Shown piece after piece: positions 51,053-60,225 of a stretch of DNA of 64,000 bases. The translations under genes were made by a program, and so were the position numbers. Location of the stretch: NCBI GenBank assembly GCA_039030555.1, contig JBCCDY010000008.1, forward strand, positions 124,001 to 188,000, in the 5' to 3' direction. The notes below the pieces were generated by a model. It was not told the origin of the DNA, did not search any database, and saw nothing but the letters and a program-made list of their open reading frames with translations. Numbering within the stretch: the stretch's first letter is position 1; every line of letters starts with the position of its first letter. The DNA is from JBCCDY01 sp039030555 (lineage in GTDB: Bacteria > Bacteroidota > Bacteroidia > Cytophagales > Cyclobacteriaceae).

Positions 51053-51460
51053 ATGAAGAATCTACTAATTATAATCGCAGCCCTCGTATTGGTATCGTGT
51101 GCAGACAGCAAAAAAGAAACTGAAAAAAAATTACGTGATGAGGTTATAGCTATCCATGATAGCATAATGCCTGAAATGAGGACCATTAGAGATCTTCAAA
51201 AAGAATTGGAGGTTAAAATACAAGAGCTTGATAGTTCTTCCGTTGCTCAATTGGAGGAGCTAGAAAGTAAAAGTGAGAAATTGGAAAGTGCCGGTGATGA
51301 AATGATGAAATGGATGCGTGACTACGAAGATGATTTCGAAGATAAAACTCCCGAAGAAATTATTGAATACCTGAAAAAGCAAAAGGAGTTAATCACAAAA
51401 GTAGAGAACGAAATGACTTCAGCTATTTCAGAAGCTAAAGAATATGTTGAGGAGAAATAA
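51053..51460 (+). CDS. Coiled-coil lipoprotein of unknown function
   Basis: The 135-residue protein has a lipoprotein signal (LIIIAALVLVSC, Cys16) and is otherwise nearly all charged heptad-like helix (KKETEKKLRDEVIAIHDSIMPEMRTIRDLQKELEVKIQEL, ELESKSEKLESAGDEMMKWMRDYEDD). Similar small coiled-coil lipoproteins are common in Bacteroidota and have no known role. It lies 25 bases downstream of the transglutaminase-like gene. Confidence 0.72.
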   Translation: MKNLLIIIAALVLVSCADSKKETEKKLRDEVIAIHDSIMPEMRTIRDLQKELEVKIQELDSSSVAQLEELESKSEKLESAGDEMMKWMRDYEDDFEDKTPEEIIEYLKKQKELITKVENEMTSAISEAKEYVEEK

Positions 51461-51503
51461 TAAGCTTTAGAGTTGGATGAGTCTTGAATTTCTTTCTGTA
51501 GAG

Positions 51504-51818
51504 CTATTCATTATTTCCCCAAAATCCATTTAACTTTTTAACTGAGATATCACCCTCCACTTTAACTTGACAGGATAATCGTAATCCTGAATCAAGATTA
51601 TGTGGAGGTAATTTCATTCGTTTTAATTCAATTTCATTCATTTCGCTAAGAGGTCCTAATACCCTAACGGAACATGTGCCACAAGTGCCTCTACCCTTGC
51701 AGTTTAAGTTCTTGGCTTTCCCGTTATACACCTCAAACCCAATTTCTTGCAAAAATTGGAGCAAATTTCGTCCAGGTGGACAACTAAAAGATCTTGAACC
51801 TATTGTTAAGTTTGGCAT
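51504..51818 (-). CDS. 2Fe-2S ferredoxin
   Basis: The 104-residue protein has the plant-type 2Fe-2S ferredoxin pattern: cluster cysteines in NCKGRGTCGTC (C-x5-C-x2-C) and a fourth in LSCQVKV. It carries electrons in the cytoplasm. The gene begins three bases after the cryptochrome stop on the same strand, so the two are translated from one message and the ferredoxin may be the electron donor for the flavin protein; this is inference. Confidence 0.88.
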   Translation of the reverse strand: MPNLTIGSRSFSCPPGRNLLQFLQEIGFEVYNGKAKNLNCKGRGTCGTCSVRVLGPLSEMNEIELKRMKLPPHNLDSGLRLSCQVKVEGDISVKKLNGFWGNNE

Positions 51819-51821
51819 ATT

Positions 51822-53252
51822 CTAAAGCCAGGTATTAAATGGAATAATTGGGCTTGGGTAATTGCCTATTGAATTTTCTGAATCGTTATTATGGTTAATA
51901 ATAACGTTGTTATTTGGATGATGAACCTCGCTGGGAGGAAAATCTCTTAACTCGGGTATCCACAGTTTTACAAACTCACCCTTTCCATCATAGGTCTTTG
52001 CCTGACTTATGGTATTAAAATATCGATCCTCTCGGGGATCATTCCCTACTCCTGCTACATAATTCCAATTGCACCAGTTGCTGCTGGTATCATAATCGAT
52101 CAATCTGTTTTCGAAATAAAGTGCTCCCCAAGTCCAATTTATGTTAAGGTCATGCACCAAAAAACTAGCTGCGTTTTGCCTGCCTCTATTTGATATAAAA
52201 CCAGTTTGGTTGAGTTCTCTCATATTGGCATCAATAAAAGGAATACCCGTTTCTCCTTTTTTCCATTTATCAAAAACTTCAAAATCATTGTTCAGCGAAA
52301 GCTCTTTTTGCTTTATACCGCTGACTTCAAATAATTTATCTGCACTTTTTCGAGCTACAAACTGAAAATAATCTCTCCATAAAAGCTCAAAAAACAACCA
52401 GTATGTGGAACTGTTCTTTACCCGCTCTTTTTCATATTTCTTAATTTCCCAATAGATCAACTTCGGAGAGATGCAGCCATAAGCTAGCCAGGCTGATAAC
52501 TTGGAAGAATAGTCAGCACCGATCATTCCATTTCTAGTATTCTTATAGTTTTTCAGTAGATCATCCTCCCATATATATTTGTTAAGGCGCTCTAGACCTG
52601 CTTTTTCTCCGCCTCTAAACTTTAAGACGCTCCTTTCATCGTAAACAGGTCTTTTGAAACCTAAATCCACAACTACAGGTATTACCCCGATTTCGAATTC
52701 GGAAGGTAAATCGGTATCAATTTTATTAGGGGTTTCGTAGATATTACGAACTTCTACGCTTTTTTCTGACTCTTTTCGAAATTGAGTAAATATGTTAGGG
52801 AGCTTGCTTATTGGCCATGGAATATCATTTACATGATAGAGTGATTGATGCCAAAATGTTTTTAGCTCTGCACCTAAGGGCCATACTCGTTTTTCTATTT
52901 CAGCCTCTAGTCTAGTCCCTCGAAAATGGGGAGATTCAGCTGTGTAAATTTCTGATATTCGTAATTTTTTAACTAAATCTGCGATAATTACTTCCGGATT
53001 TCCCTGTCGGAAAATCAATTCCGATCCGAGTTCCTTCAAGTTTTGGCGTAACTCTTTTACACTTTCAAGAAGGAATTGAAGCTGAAAAGCTCCTTTGCGA
53101 GGCTCTCCAATTTCAGATTCCTCAAGCCATTCAGAATCGAAAATAAATAGAGGGATAATATTACCTTCACTCTCTATAGCTTTAGAAAGTGGTTCATGGT
53201 CATGCAGTCTTAAATCATCTCTAAACCAAACAATTTTGTTGCTTTTCACCAT
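51822..53252 (-). CDS. Cryptochrome-DASH/photolyase family flavoprotein
   Basis: The 476-residue protein has a photolyase N-terminal alpha/beta domain (KIVWFRDDLRLHDHEPL, 6-22) and a C-terminal FAD domain with TGFISNRGRQNAASFLVHDLNINWTWGALYFENRLIDYDTSSNWCNWNYVAGVGNDPREDRYFN, the cryptochrome-DASH signature. Such proteins repair pyrimidine dimers in single-stranded DNA or act as blue-light sensors. A ferredoxin gene follows directly. It is divergent from the groES-like gene. Confidence 0.93.
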   Translation of the reverse strand: MVKSNKIVWFRDDLRLHDHEPLSKAIESEGNIIPLFIFDSEWLEESEIGEPRKGAFQLQFLLESVKELRQNLKELGSELIFRQGNPEVIIADLVKKLRISEIYTAESPHFRGTRLEAEIEKRVWPLGAELKTFWHQSLYHVNDIPWPISKLPNIFTQFRKESEKSVEVRNIYETPNKIDTDLPSEFEIGVIPVVVDLGFKRPVYDERSVLKFRGGEKAGLERLNKYIWEDDLLKNYKNTRNGMIGADYSSKLSAWLAYGCISPKLIYWEIKKYEKERVKNSSTYWLFFELLWRDYFQFVARKSADKLFEVSGIKQKELSLNNDFEVFDKWKKGETGIPFIDANMRELNQTGFISNRGRQNAASFLVHDLNINWTWGALYFENRLIDYDTSSNWCNWNYVAGVGNDPREDRYFNTISQAKTYDGKGEFVKLWIPELRDFPPSEVHHPNNNVIINHNNDSENSIGNYPSPIIPFNTWL

Positions 53253-53306
53253 ATGTAATGAACCGTGTTCTTCAAAAATGGTTTTAAGCTTTATCGGATC
53301 GAATTG

Positions 53307-53314
53307 TATCTTTG
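53307..53314 (+). promoter_or_regulatory. -7 promoter element upstream of GroES-like gene
   Basis: TATCTTTG is a perfect Bacteroidota -7 element 18 bases upstream of the start at 53332. About 21 bases further upstream is TTTT (53282-53285), a weak -33 box. The gap to the ATG would give a very short leader. Confidence 0.55.
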
Positions 53315-53331
53315 ACCGCTAAATTGATAAC

Positions 53332-53712
53332 ATGACTGAACTCACACCTGAGAATAAATTGAAAAAGCTAGTTGTAGTTGGAGATCGAGTGCTGATCAGG
53401 CCAAAAAAAGCCACTGAAAAAACAGATAGCGGATTATTCTTACCTCCTGGTGTTCAGGAAAAAGAAAAAGTACAAAGTGGATATGTCATAAAAACAGGTC
53501 CGGGATATCCCATACCTCTGCCCACAGATGATGATGAGCCCTGGAAGGACCAGAGTGAAAATATAAAATATGTACCTCTTCAAGCTAAGGAAGGAGATCT
53601 TGCTATTTTTCTTCAAAAAGGAGCCTTTGAAATTATGTATGAGAGCGAAAAATATTTCATCGTTCCCCAGGCTTCCATATTAATGCTTGAACGTGAGGAG
53701 GATATCTTTTAA
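53332..53712 (+). CDS. Solitary divergent GroES-like co-chaperonin
   Basis: The 126-residue protein keeps the GroES fold outline: KKLVVVGDRVLIRPKKATEKTDSGLFLPPGVQEKEKVQSGYVIKTGPGYPIP, then GDLAIFLQKGAFEIMYESEKYFIVPQASILML. The mobile-loop stretch TEKTDSGLFLPPGVQEKEKV is present. It is longer than standard GroES (about 95 residues) because of an acidic insert (PLPTDDDEPWKDQSENIKYVPL) where the roof loop would be. No groEL is adjacent. It overlaps the next hydrolase gene by one base (TAATG). Whether it still caps a chaperonin is unknown. Confidence 0.85.
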   Translation: MTELTPENKLKKLVVVGDRVLIRPKKATEKTDSGLFLPPGVQEKEKVQSGYVIKTGPGYPIPLPTDDDEPWKDQSENIKYVPLQAKEGDLAIFLQKGAFEIMYESEKYFIVPQASILMLEREEDIF

Positions 53713-54581
53713 TGTATTCAGCAATTTCATCTTCTCAGTGGAAAAGTAAAGGGAACTACTTTACAAGGAAAAATGGTAGATCCATCTTTTATCTGGATGA
53801 AGGTAAAGGCCCCACAATTTTATTCCTTCATGGATTTCCAACCTCTTCCTGGGATTGGAGCTGGGTTTGGCAAAATTTCGAAGGTTATAGACGTGTCGCA
53901 CTAGACTTTATTGGATATGGGTATTCAGACAAGCCCAAGGACTATGATTACTCCATTTTTGATCAGGTCGATATTGTAGAAGAGCTTTTATCCTCCCTGG
54001 ATGTAAAGCAAATTTATTTAGTAGCACACGATTTTGGCGATAGTATCGCTCAAGAGCTGATCCATCGTTCGAATAATAATCTAATGAATGTAGAGATCCA
54101 GAAAACTATATTGTTAAATGGTGGCCTTTTTATGAAATATTCCTCACCCCGACCTATTCAGAAAATACTGCTTTCTCCTATTGGTTTTTTGATATCTAAG
54201 TTCCTTTCATTTAATCGTTTTAAGAAAAGCTTTTCTGAAGTATTTGCTCTCGAGCACAAGCCCTCTTCTGAAGAGTTAAAACAGTTCTGGGATATCATCA
54301 CCTATAAAAATGGGCATAGAATAGCGCATAAATTGATCCAATATATTAACGAGCGCTATGCTTTCGATGACCGTTGGACAAAGGCCTTAAGCGAAACTAA
54401 AATTCCATTGAAGCTCATAATCGGAACTCAAGATCCTGTTTCCGGGGAACCCATTGCAAACCGATTTAGAGAAGTATCGGAAAATTCTGAAATAGTCCTT
54501 TTAAATCACATCGGACATTATCCACAAACGGAAGATCCGCTTAGGATCACTGAAGAAATATCAAGTTTTTTTCTGGATTAG
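53712..54581 (+). CDS. MEST-like alpha/beta hydrolase
   Basis: The 289-residue protein shows LFLHGFPTSSWDWSWVW (oxyanion), ALDFIGYGYSDKPKDYDYS, and LVAHDFGDSIAQELIHR with an aspartate at the nucleophile position, LKLIIGTQDPVSG and NHIGHYPQTEDP with histidine. The HDFGD-IAQEL pattern resembles MEST/PEG1-type hydrolases and epoxide hydrolases more than esterases. It is translationally coupled to the GroES-like gene and its tail overlaps the convergent acyl-CoA synthetase by four bases. Confidence 0.82.
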   Translation: MYSAISSSQWKSKGNYFTRKNGRSIFYLDEGKGPTILFLHGFPTSSWDWSWVWQNFEGYRRVALDFIGYGYSDKPKDYDYSIFDQVDIVEELLSSLDVKQIYLVAHDFGDSIAQELIHRSNNNLMNVEIQKTILLNGGLFMKYSSPRPIQKILLSPIGFLISKFLSFNRFKKSFSEVFALEHKPSSEELKQFWDIITYKNGHRIAHKLIQYINERYAFDDRWTKALSETKIPLKLIIGTQDPVSGEPIANRFREVSENSEIVLLNHIGHYPQTEDPLRITEEISSFFLD

Positions 54582-56332
54582 GCGTATATATCTTCGATTA
54601 AGTCTGTATACTTTTCGTTAATCACCCTCCTTTTTAGAGAAAGCTTAGGCGTCATTTCCCCAGTTTCGATGGTGAAGGGTTGAGTAATCAACCTGATCTT
54701 TTTGATTTGTTCCCAATGTCCAAATCCACTGTTTATCTCAGCAACAATCTTATCCATCTTATCGATGACTTTCTGATCTTTGACGAGCTCTTCATCTGAA
54801 GCATCAGCAATACCGTTATCAGAGCACCATTTTCTAAGTACTTCGAAATTCGGAACGATCAAGGCAGAAGGAAATCTCTTCCCATCTCCCAAAACTGCAA
54901 TATTCTCAATGAATCCAGATTCTTTAAACCTATTTTCCATCACTTGAGGAGCAATGTATTTCCCTCCTGAAGTTTTAAACATTTCTTTTTTTCGATCCGT
55001 GATCTTTAGGTATTCTCCCTCTAAAATCTCACCAATATCACCAGTATGGAACCATTCTCCACTCATGACCTCATCGGTCTTCTCGGACTCCTTATAATAA
55101 CCTTTCATCACGTTTGGGCCTTTACAAAGAATTTCTCCATCGTCTGCAATTTTGATCTCTACACCGTCTATCGGATAGCCTACACAACCAACCCTCATCT
55201 TCTCCGGAACCGCAGAAGATGCTGTAATTACAGGAGAAGTCTCTGTCAATCCATAACCTTCTGTTATTGGTATGCCGGCAGCCCAGAAAACACGCCCCAA
55301 ACGAGATTGTAATGCAGCCCCACCAGATGAAATAGCTTTAATTTCACCACCAAGCGCTTCTAGCCATTTACTAAAAATTAGCTTTCTGGCTATACCAAGT
55401 TTTAGATTATAAGAGAAACCCATCGATTTATGGGGTTCATATTTAAGTCCCAGATTGAGTGCCCAAAAGAAGAGATTTCTTTTTACACCAGTTAGATCTT
55501 CCCCCTTGGCAACGATCTTATCGTATATCTTTTCAAGTAAGCGTGGTACACAATTAAATATTTGGGGCTTTACTTCTCTGATGTTGTCTCCAATCGCTTC
55601 GATGCTTTCAGCATAATACACCGAAGCACCATTGTAGACATAAAAGTAGATCCCCGTCCTCTCGTATATATGAGAGAGTGGAAGGAAGCTAACTGCACGC
55701 CATTTTCCTTTTTCCATATCCAGACGATCGCCAACAGCTATAGCATTAGAAAGAATATTTTTATGTGTGAGCATTACACCTTTCGGCTTTCCTGTTGTCC
55801 CTGATGTGTAAATGAGGGTAAGAAGATCTTCTTCACCCACAGACTGTTTTATCTCTTCAAGTTCGTTGAGCTTTTCTGGTACTGTAGCTCGAAATTTATT
55901 CCAATCTTCCACACCCGATACCGGATCAAATGTGAAGAGCGGTCGCTCTCCAATTTTTTCACATGCTTCTTTGAGTTTGTTCAGAAGTTCTTCATCTGCC
56001 GCGAAAGCTAATTTGACTTCTGCATGATCCATAATGTATGCATAATCATCAGCTGAAATAGTAGGGTAAAGCGGGACACTAACAGCACCAATTTGTTGCA
56101 AAGCCAGGTCTATAAAATTCCACTCCGGACGATTATCCGATACTATGGCCACCTTATCGTTTTTGGCAATTCCAAACTCCAAAAACCCAAGACTTAGCTC
56201 ATTAACGATATCAATAACTTCTTGGGTACTATAGCCTTTCCATTCCCCATTAACTTTAGAGTTTAAAGCATTCTCCAGAGGGAATTTCTGCTTTTGATAA
56301 TAAATGAGGTCAAATACTCTTTTAACTTCCAT
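54578..56332 (-). CDS. Long-chain acyl-CoA synthetase (AMP-forming)
   Basis: The 584-residue ANL-superfamily enzyme activates fatty acids: the P-loop motif LTLIYTSGTTGKPKGVMLTHKN near 170-190, GYGLTETSPVI near 360, and HTGDIGEILEGEYLKITDRKKEMFKTSGGKYIAPQVMENRF around 420-460. The bulky motif and length fit long-chain/FadD-type proteins of the eukaryote-like group (FAA1-like) rather than acetyl-CoA synthetase. It is downstream of ccmF by 65 bases on the same strand. Confidence 0.9.
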   Translation of the reverse strand: MEVKRVFDLIYYQKQKFPLENALNSKVNGEWKGYSTQEVIDIVNELSLGFLEFGIAKNDKVAIVSDNRPEWNFIDLALQQIGAVSVPLYPTISADDYAYIMDHAEVKLAFAADEELLNKLKEACEKIGERPLFTFDPVSGVEDWNKFRATVPEKLNELEEIKQSVGEEDLLTLIYTSGTTGKPKGVMLTHKNILSNAIAVGDRLDMEKGKWRAVSFLPLSHIYERTGIYFYVYNGASVYYAESIEAIGDNIREVKPQIFNCVPRLLEKIYDKIVAKGEDLTGVKRNLFFWALNLGLKYEPHKSMGFSYNLKLGIARKLIFSKWLEALGGEIKAISSGGAALQSRLGRVFWAAGIPITEGYGLTETSPVITASSAVPEKMRVGCVGYPIDGVEIKIADDGEILCKGPNVMKGYYKESEKTDEVMSGEWFHTGDIGEILEGEYLKITDRKKEMFKTSGGKYIAPQVMENRFKESGFIENIAVLGDGKRFPSALIVPNFEVLRKWCSDNGIADASDEELVKDQKVIDKMDKIVAEINSGFGHWEQIKKIRLITQPFTIETGEMTPKLSLKRRVINEKYTDLIEDIYA

Positions 56333-56397
56333 AAACCTTTAATTATTGGGAATATGGAAATTAAGAATTATTGATAAAAAACAGCCTTAAAATGAAA

Positions 56398-58896
56398 TTA
56401 TTCTAATAAAAGAAATCTTCTTCGTATTGCTATTACGAAACCAACAACCATTAGTAGGGTACCTAACCAAAGAATATTGATCAACGGTTTTTCAATAGCT
56501 TTCATAATAATGAAGTCCTTTTGAGTGGTTTGAGTTTCGATTATAAAACTGTCTTCCTCAGGTAGGATCTTTTTCAAAACGATCTTTAAGCCTATGTTTC
56601 TGGACTGATCTGCTATTCTCCCTACGAGGTTATCTCTAATGATATACACTGGTTTAATAAAGTGATCTTCTTTAGCAGAGACTCTTATTACCGCCTGAAT
56701 GGTAATATCACCAGGTAATATTTTTACATCAGGAATATATTCCACTGTGCCTACACTTTCTAAAACCGCTACGTAGTCATTAACAAAAAACCGTTCACCC
56801 TTCTTGATTTTTTGCTCCCTCGGATCGCTCCATTCAATCTCGCCTTCAGGATCGGACACCATAGATATGTGCGTGTACAAATCACTAAAAGCCGCCCTTC
56901 GTATATCAGGCGAAGCTAGTAATCCCCCCATTTCAGGATTAATTTGAGCTCTTGGATACAACTGAAATGTTTTGCCTCTCGAGTTCGAATATTCCACTTC
57001 GTAATAGGTGTTTTCAGACTTAACTTCTACGGTGTCCCCTTTCGAGAATACAACTTCATCACCTTTTACGATTTCCTCTTTAGCAACTGCTATGGTTTTG
57101 TCATTAAAAAAAACCAGCTTATCATACTCTACGTAATCATCAATACCTTCAGCAATAACTTTAGCTCCTTTGTAAGTAAGCTCGTAACCCGCCATTTGTC
57201 TTGGCTCATTGAACCAAAGCAATACATTTTCCTTATTGATTTCATCAGGAGCATCTTTGACCAACAACATACCCGTATTGTTCATAGAAACTATGTTGGA
57301 ATACCCGGAAGAAGTTAATATTCCGATAAGCATCAAAGCCACTGCTATATGTGTAATTGCCCCTCCCGAAAGTTTAGGGTTTAACTTCATTAATCGAATG
57401 GCGACACCACCATTAGCAGATATTGCGTAAATCGATGAAGTGATAATTATAATGTAAATAGGATCAGTAACCCTCCCTACCATTAATACTACTGCTGTAA
57501 CAATAAGTGTTGATAGAACAGGCCAGTAGAAAACACTTTTTAGATTTTTTGAATCAACTCTTTTCCACCATAAAACCTGACCTGTTGCAGATAAAAGAAC
57601 AATCGCAACAGCAAACCATAATTGGAATTTTGTGTAAAACTCTACCTGATCGGCTGGAGGTGCCATGTTAGAATCAAAACCCATTGATTGAGCTATTTCG
57701 TTAAATACCGGAATAGAGGTTGGGATTAATACCTGGAAGGCCATTAACCCTAGTACCGTAGCCCCAATGAAAACCCAAAACTCTCCGGAATAAGTCGAAC
57801 TTTCTTTTTCTGTGGAAGGAAGTTTACTCCAAGATTTCCAGCTTACCCAAACCGAAATAGCTAAAAATAGAAGTAGATAACACAAAAGCTGACCGGACAG
57901 GCCTAAATCCGTAAAAGAGTGTACTGACGCATTTCCCAGAATCCCACTTCTGGTTAAAAATGTTGAATAAAGAATCAGAATGAAAGAAGAAATGGTAAGT
58001 ACAACTGCCGCCTTCATTCCAGTTTTCTTCTTTTGGAAAACAATCATTAAATGATAGGAAGCTACTAGTATAAGCCAGGGAATGTAGACTGCATTTTCAA
58101 CGGGATCCCAATTCCAGTAACCTCCAAAGCTTAACGTTTCGTATGCCCAATAAGCTCCCATAATTATTCCTACACCCAGAACCATTGAAGCTACAAGCGT
58201 CCAAGGCAAAGCTTCTTTTATCCATCCTGTATAGTTGGCTTTCCACAACCCACTAATACAGAAAGCAAATGGCACTAAAACGAGCGCGAATCCAAGAAAC
58301 AATGTGGGAGGATGTATCACCATCCAATAGTTTTGCAGCAGAGGGTTTAAGCCGGAGCCATCTTCTGGAATGAAATCTGGATTTATTTGAAAAATAGGGG
58401 CTTCTAAAACATCTCTGAGCAATAAGAACGGGGAACTTCCTAATTTGAAATTAAACAGTACAACACCAAGGATCATAGAACTCAGAAAGGCTTGAACAGC
58501 CATAAAAACAGCCATAAAAGCTGATCTCTGAATTGTTTTCTTACCTACTAAGAAAAAACCGATAACAACATGCCAAAACATCCAGAGCAAAAAACTTCCT
58601 TCCTGCCCCTCCCAAAAAGCAGAAATCATATAATAAAATGGGAGATCTTTTGAAGAATGGCTGTAGGCGTAATGATATTCAAAATAATGGTTAGCAATTA
58701 TGTAATAAAGTGTTGTAACCACACCTATAACACCTACTGAATGCACTAGAAAGGACCAGAACCCTAGCTTTCTCCAGTACTGATTCTCTTCCACGGAAGC
58801 TTGGTGTTTGTAGAAAGAGAAAAAACAGATAACAGCCGATACAAATGTCAGTATCGAAAAAAAATGACCTAAGTGGCCTGCAAAAAAATGGATCAT
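56398..58896 (-). CDS. ccmF: Cytochrome c heme lyase subunit CcmF
   Basis: The 832-residue polytopic protein transfers heme to apocytochrome c. It shows WEGQEGSFLLWMFW (95-108), HPPTLFLGF (195-203) and the tryptophan-rich WWD motif GGYWNWDPVENAVYIPW (258-274), then about 12 more membrane segments and a large periplasmic domain (about 550-800) before a last membrane helix. It is longer than the E. coli protein (about 650) because of that domain, as in other Bacteroidota. Last gene of the ccmBCDEF run. Confidence 0.9.
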   Translation of the reverse strand: MIHFFAGHLGHFFSILTFVSAVICFFSFYKHQASVEENQYWRKLGFWSFLVHSVGVIGVVTTLYYIIANHYFEYHYAYSHSSKDLPFYYMISAFWEGQEGSFLLWMFWHVVIGFFLVGKKTIQRSAFMAVFMAVQAFLSSMILGVVLFNFKLGSSPFLLLRDVLEAPIFQINPDFIPEDGSGLNPLLQNYWMVIHPPTLFLGFALVLVPFAFCISGLWKANYTGWIKEALPWTLVASMVLGVGIIMGAYWAYETLSFGGYWNWDPVENAVYIPWLILVASYHLMIVFQKKKTGMKAAVVLTISSFILILYSTFLTRSGILGNASVHSFTDLGLSGQLLCYLLLFLAISVWVSWKSWSKLPSTEKESSTYSGEFWVFIGATVLGLMAFQVLIPTSIPVFNEIAQSMGFDSNMAPPADQVEFYTKFQLWFAVAIVLLSATGQVLWWKRVDSKNLKSVFYWPVLSTLIVTAVVLMVGRVTDPIYIIIITSSIYAISANGGVAIRLMKLNPKLSGGAITHIAVALMLIGILTSSGYSNIVSMNNTGMLLVKDAPDEINKENVLLWFNEPRQMAGYELTYKGAKVIAEGIDDYVEYDKLVFFNDKTIAVAKEEIVKGDEVVFSKGDTVEVKSENTYYEVEYSNSRGKTFQLYPRAQINPEMGGLLASPDIRRAAFSDLYTHISMVSDPEGEIEWSDPREQKIKKGERFFVNDYVAVLESVGTVEYIPDVKILPGDITIQAVIRVSAKEDHFIKPVYIIRDNLVGRIADQSRNIGLKIVLKKILPEEDSFIIETQTTQKDFIIMKAIEKPLINILWLGTLLMVVGFVIAIRRRFLLLE

Positions 58897-58903
58897 TATT
58901 GAT

Positions 58904-59308
58904 TTAAACCTTTATTTCCTCCTCCTCATACTTCGACGGACACTTCAGCAAAATTTTATCCGCTACAAAAAGATCGTTTTTATAATTACCTACAACAACT
59001 ACCTGTTCAGAAATCAATAGGTCCGAAGGCATCGGTTCGTTGTAATAAACTTGTTGTTCGACATTCTCCTGATCGACCATTACAAATGAAACCGACAGTC
59101 TATCTGAAGAGGGAACCACACCCACGACCTCACCTTGAATATTTTTCTTCAGTTGCCCAACGACGTGGATTTTTTTGGAACTACCATCTTCAGCAATATC
59201 TTTTGCTTCTTTAAATGAAACGTAAGAGCTAGCATCGCCTACAGTTGATATAATCACCATACTGGCTACAGCTATTATAACAAGTGCTAATAAATGTCCT
59301 CTTTTCAT
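58904..59308 (-). CDS. ccmE: Cytochrome c heme chaperone CcmE, CxxxY type
   Basis: The 134-residue protein has an N-terminal membrane anchor (LLALVIIAVASMVIISTV) and a periplasmic OB-fold (IHVVGQLKKN to YNEPMPSDLL, EQVVVVGNYKNDLFVADKILLKCPSKYEEE). The heme-binding position, usually His in HxxxY, is C123 with Y127 (CPSKY). Such cysteine-type CcmE is known from a variant of System I in archaea and some bacteria. Starts overlapping the CcmD-like gene by four bases. Confidence 0.9.
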   Translation of the reverse strand: MKRGHLLALVIIAVASMVIISTVGDASSYVSFKEAKDIAEDGSSKKIHVVGQLKKNIQGEVVGVVPSSDRLSVSFVMVDQENVEQQVYYNEPMPSDLLISEQVVVVGNYKNDLFVADKILLKCPSKYEEEEIKV

Positions 59309-59595
59309 TCTTCTTTATTTTTTAATAATTCCTTAAGCCGTTTTTCCATCTTTTTCGTTTTGGAATCCAGATTTATTAAATAAACTCCTAATACAACTAA
59401 AATGATTAGTACAACAGCAACAACCACATAAATTTTTCCATTTGATCGGAAGATATCAGCCATCTCTACACTCTGTGCAAAGCTCTGAAGGCTTGAAATC
59501 AACAGTAAAACAAATGTAGTTATAGTTCGCTTTGAGATAGTTCTTCGAGCATATTTTTGTTTTGCTCTATTCTCACTCTTAAATCTCCAATCCAT
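59305..59595 (-). CDS. ccmD: CcmD-like small membrane protein
   Basis: The 96-residue protein contains MADIFRSNGKIYVVVAVVLIILVVLGVYLINLDSKTKKMEKRLKELLK, the single membrane helix and basic tail of CcmD, preceded by a signal-like stretch (TTFVLLLISSLQSFAQ). CcmD links CcmABC and CcmE. The start is uncertain: ATG 59595 lies 76 bases inside ccmC and gives a long polar leader. No ATG or GTG occurs between it and the signal stretch, so a rare start codon or a frameshift near 59550 is possible. Confidence 0.7.
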   Translation of the reverse strand: MDWRFKSENRAKQKYARRTISKRTITTFVLLLISSLQSFAQSVEMADIFRSNGKIYVVVAVVLIILVVLGVYLINLDSKTKKMEKRLKELLKNKEE

Positions 59596-60203
59596 ATTCC
59601 TAACAGTATAAATCCTATAATTGATGGATATAAAACTAAGCGCAAATTATTATCAAAATCGATCATAGCAAAGTTTTGATTTCCACCACTTCCAGGATGG
59701 AGCGAATCGGTGAGTCTTGGTAAAATATACATTAAGGGTATAAGAGAACTAAATGCAAAAATATTGTAGACGGCACTTATCCTAGCCATTAATTCTTCTT
59801 CGTTTATTGCTCCTCGAAGTACGAAATATGCCATATAAATGAGAAGTCCTATGGCTGAACCGTTTTGTTTAGGATCTCCACTCCAGTATTCTCCCCACGT
59901 ATACCTCGCCCACATCATTCCAGTCAGCAAACCCAGAACGCCAAATAGGATACCCACTTTAGCATACTCACCTGCCTTAATGCTATATAGCTCATTTGGA
60001 GAGTTCAGATACTTAATAGAATAGAAAACCGAAATGCCGAAGAGAATCAACATGGCAAACCACATAGGCACATGAAAAAAGGTATTTCGTATCCCTTCAT
60101 TAATGATGTGCAGCCTGGGCACTTCTATTAAAAACCCGACAGCAAATACTATTAACAATATCAATAAACACAATATTTTCCACCAGTCTTTCGCAATATT
60201 CAT
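59520..60203 (-). CDS. ccmC: Heme exporter subunit CcmC
   Basis: The 227-residue protein has six membrane helices and the CcmC pattern: TFFHVPMWFAML with a heme-ligand His44, and RYTWGEYWSGDPKQNGSAIGLLIYMAYFVLRGAI, where the WWD region has WGEYWSGD (103-110) with a glycine where homologues usually have tryptophan. DSLHPGS supplies the second histidine. It attaches heme to CcmE. It follows ccmB by 22 bases. Confidence 0.88.
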   Translation of the reverse strand: MNIAKDWWKILCLLILLIVFAVGFLIEVPRLHIINEGIRNTFFHVPMWFAMLILFGISVFYSIKYLNSPNELYSIKAGEYAKVGILFGVLGLLTGMMWARYTWGEYWSGDPKQNGSAIGLLIYMAYFVLRGAINEEELMARISAVYNIFAFSSLIPLMYILPRLTDSLHPGSGGNQNFAMIDFDNNLRLVLYPSIIGFILLGIWIGDLRVRIEQNKNMLEELSQSEL

Positions 60204-60225
60204 ATTAAAAATTTGAAGTTGTTCC

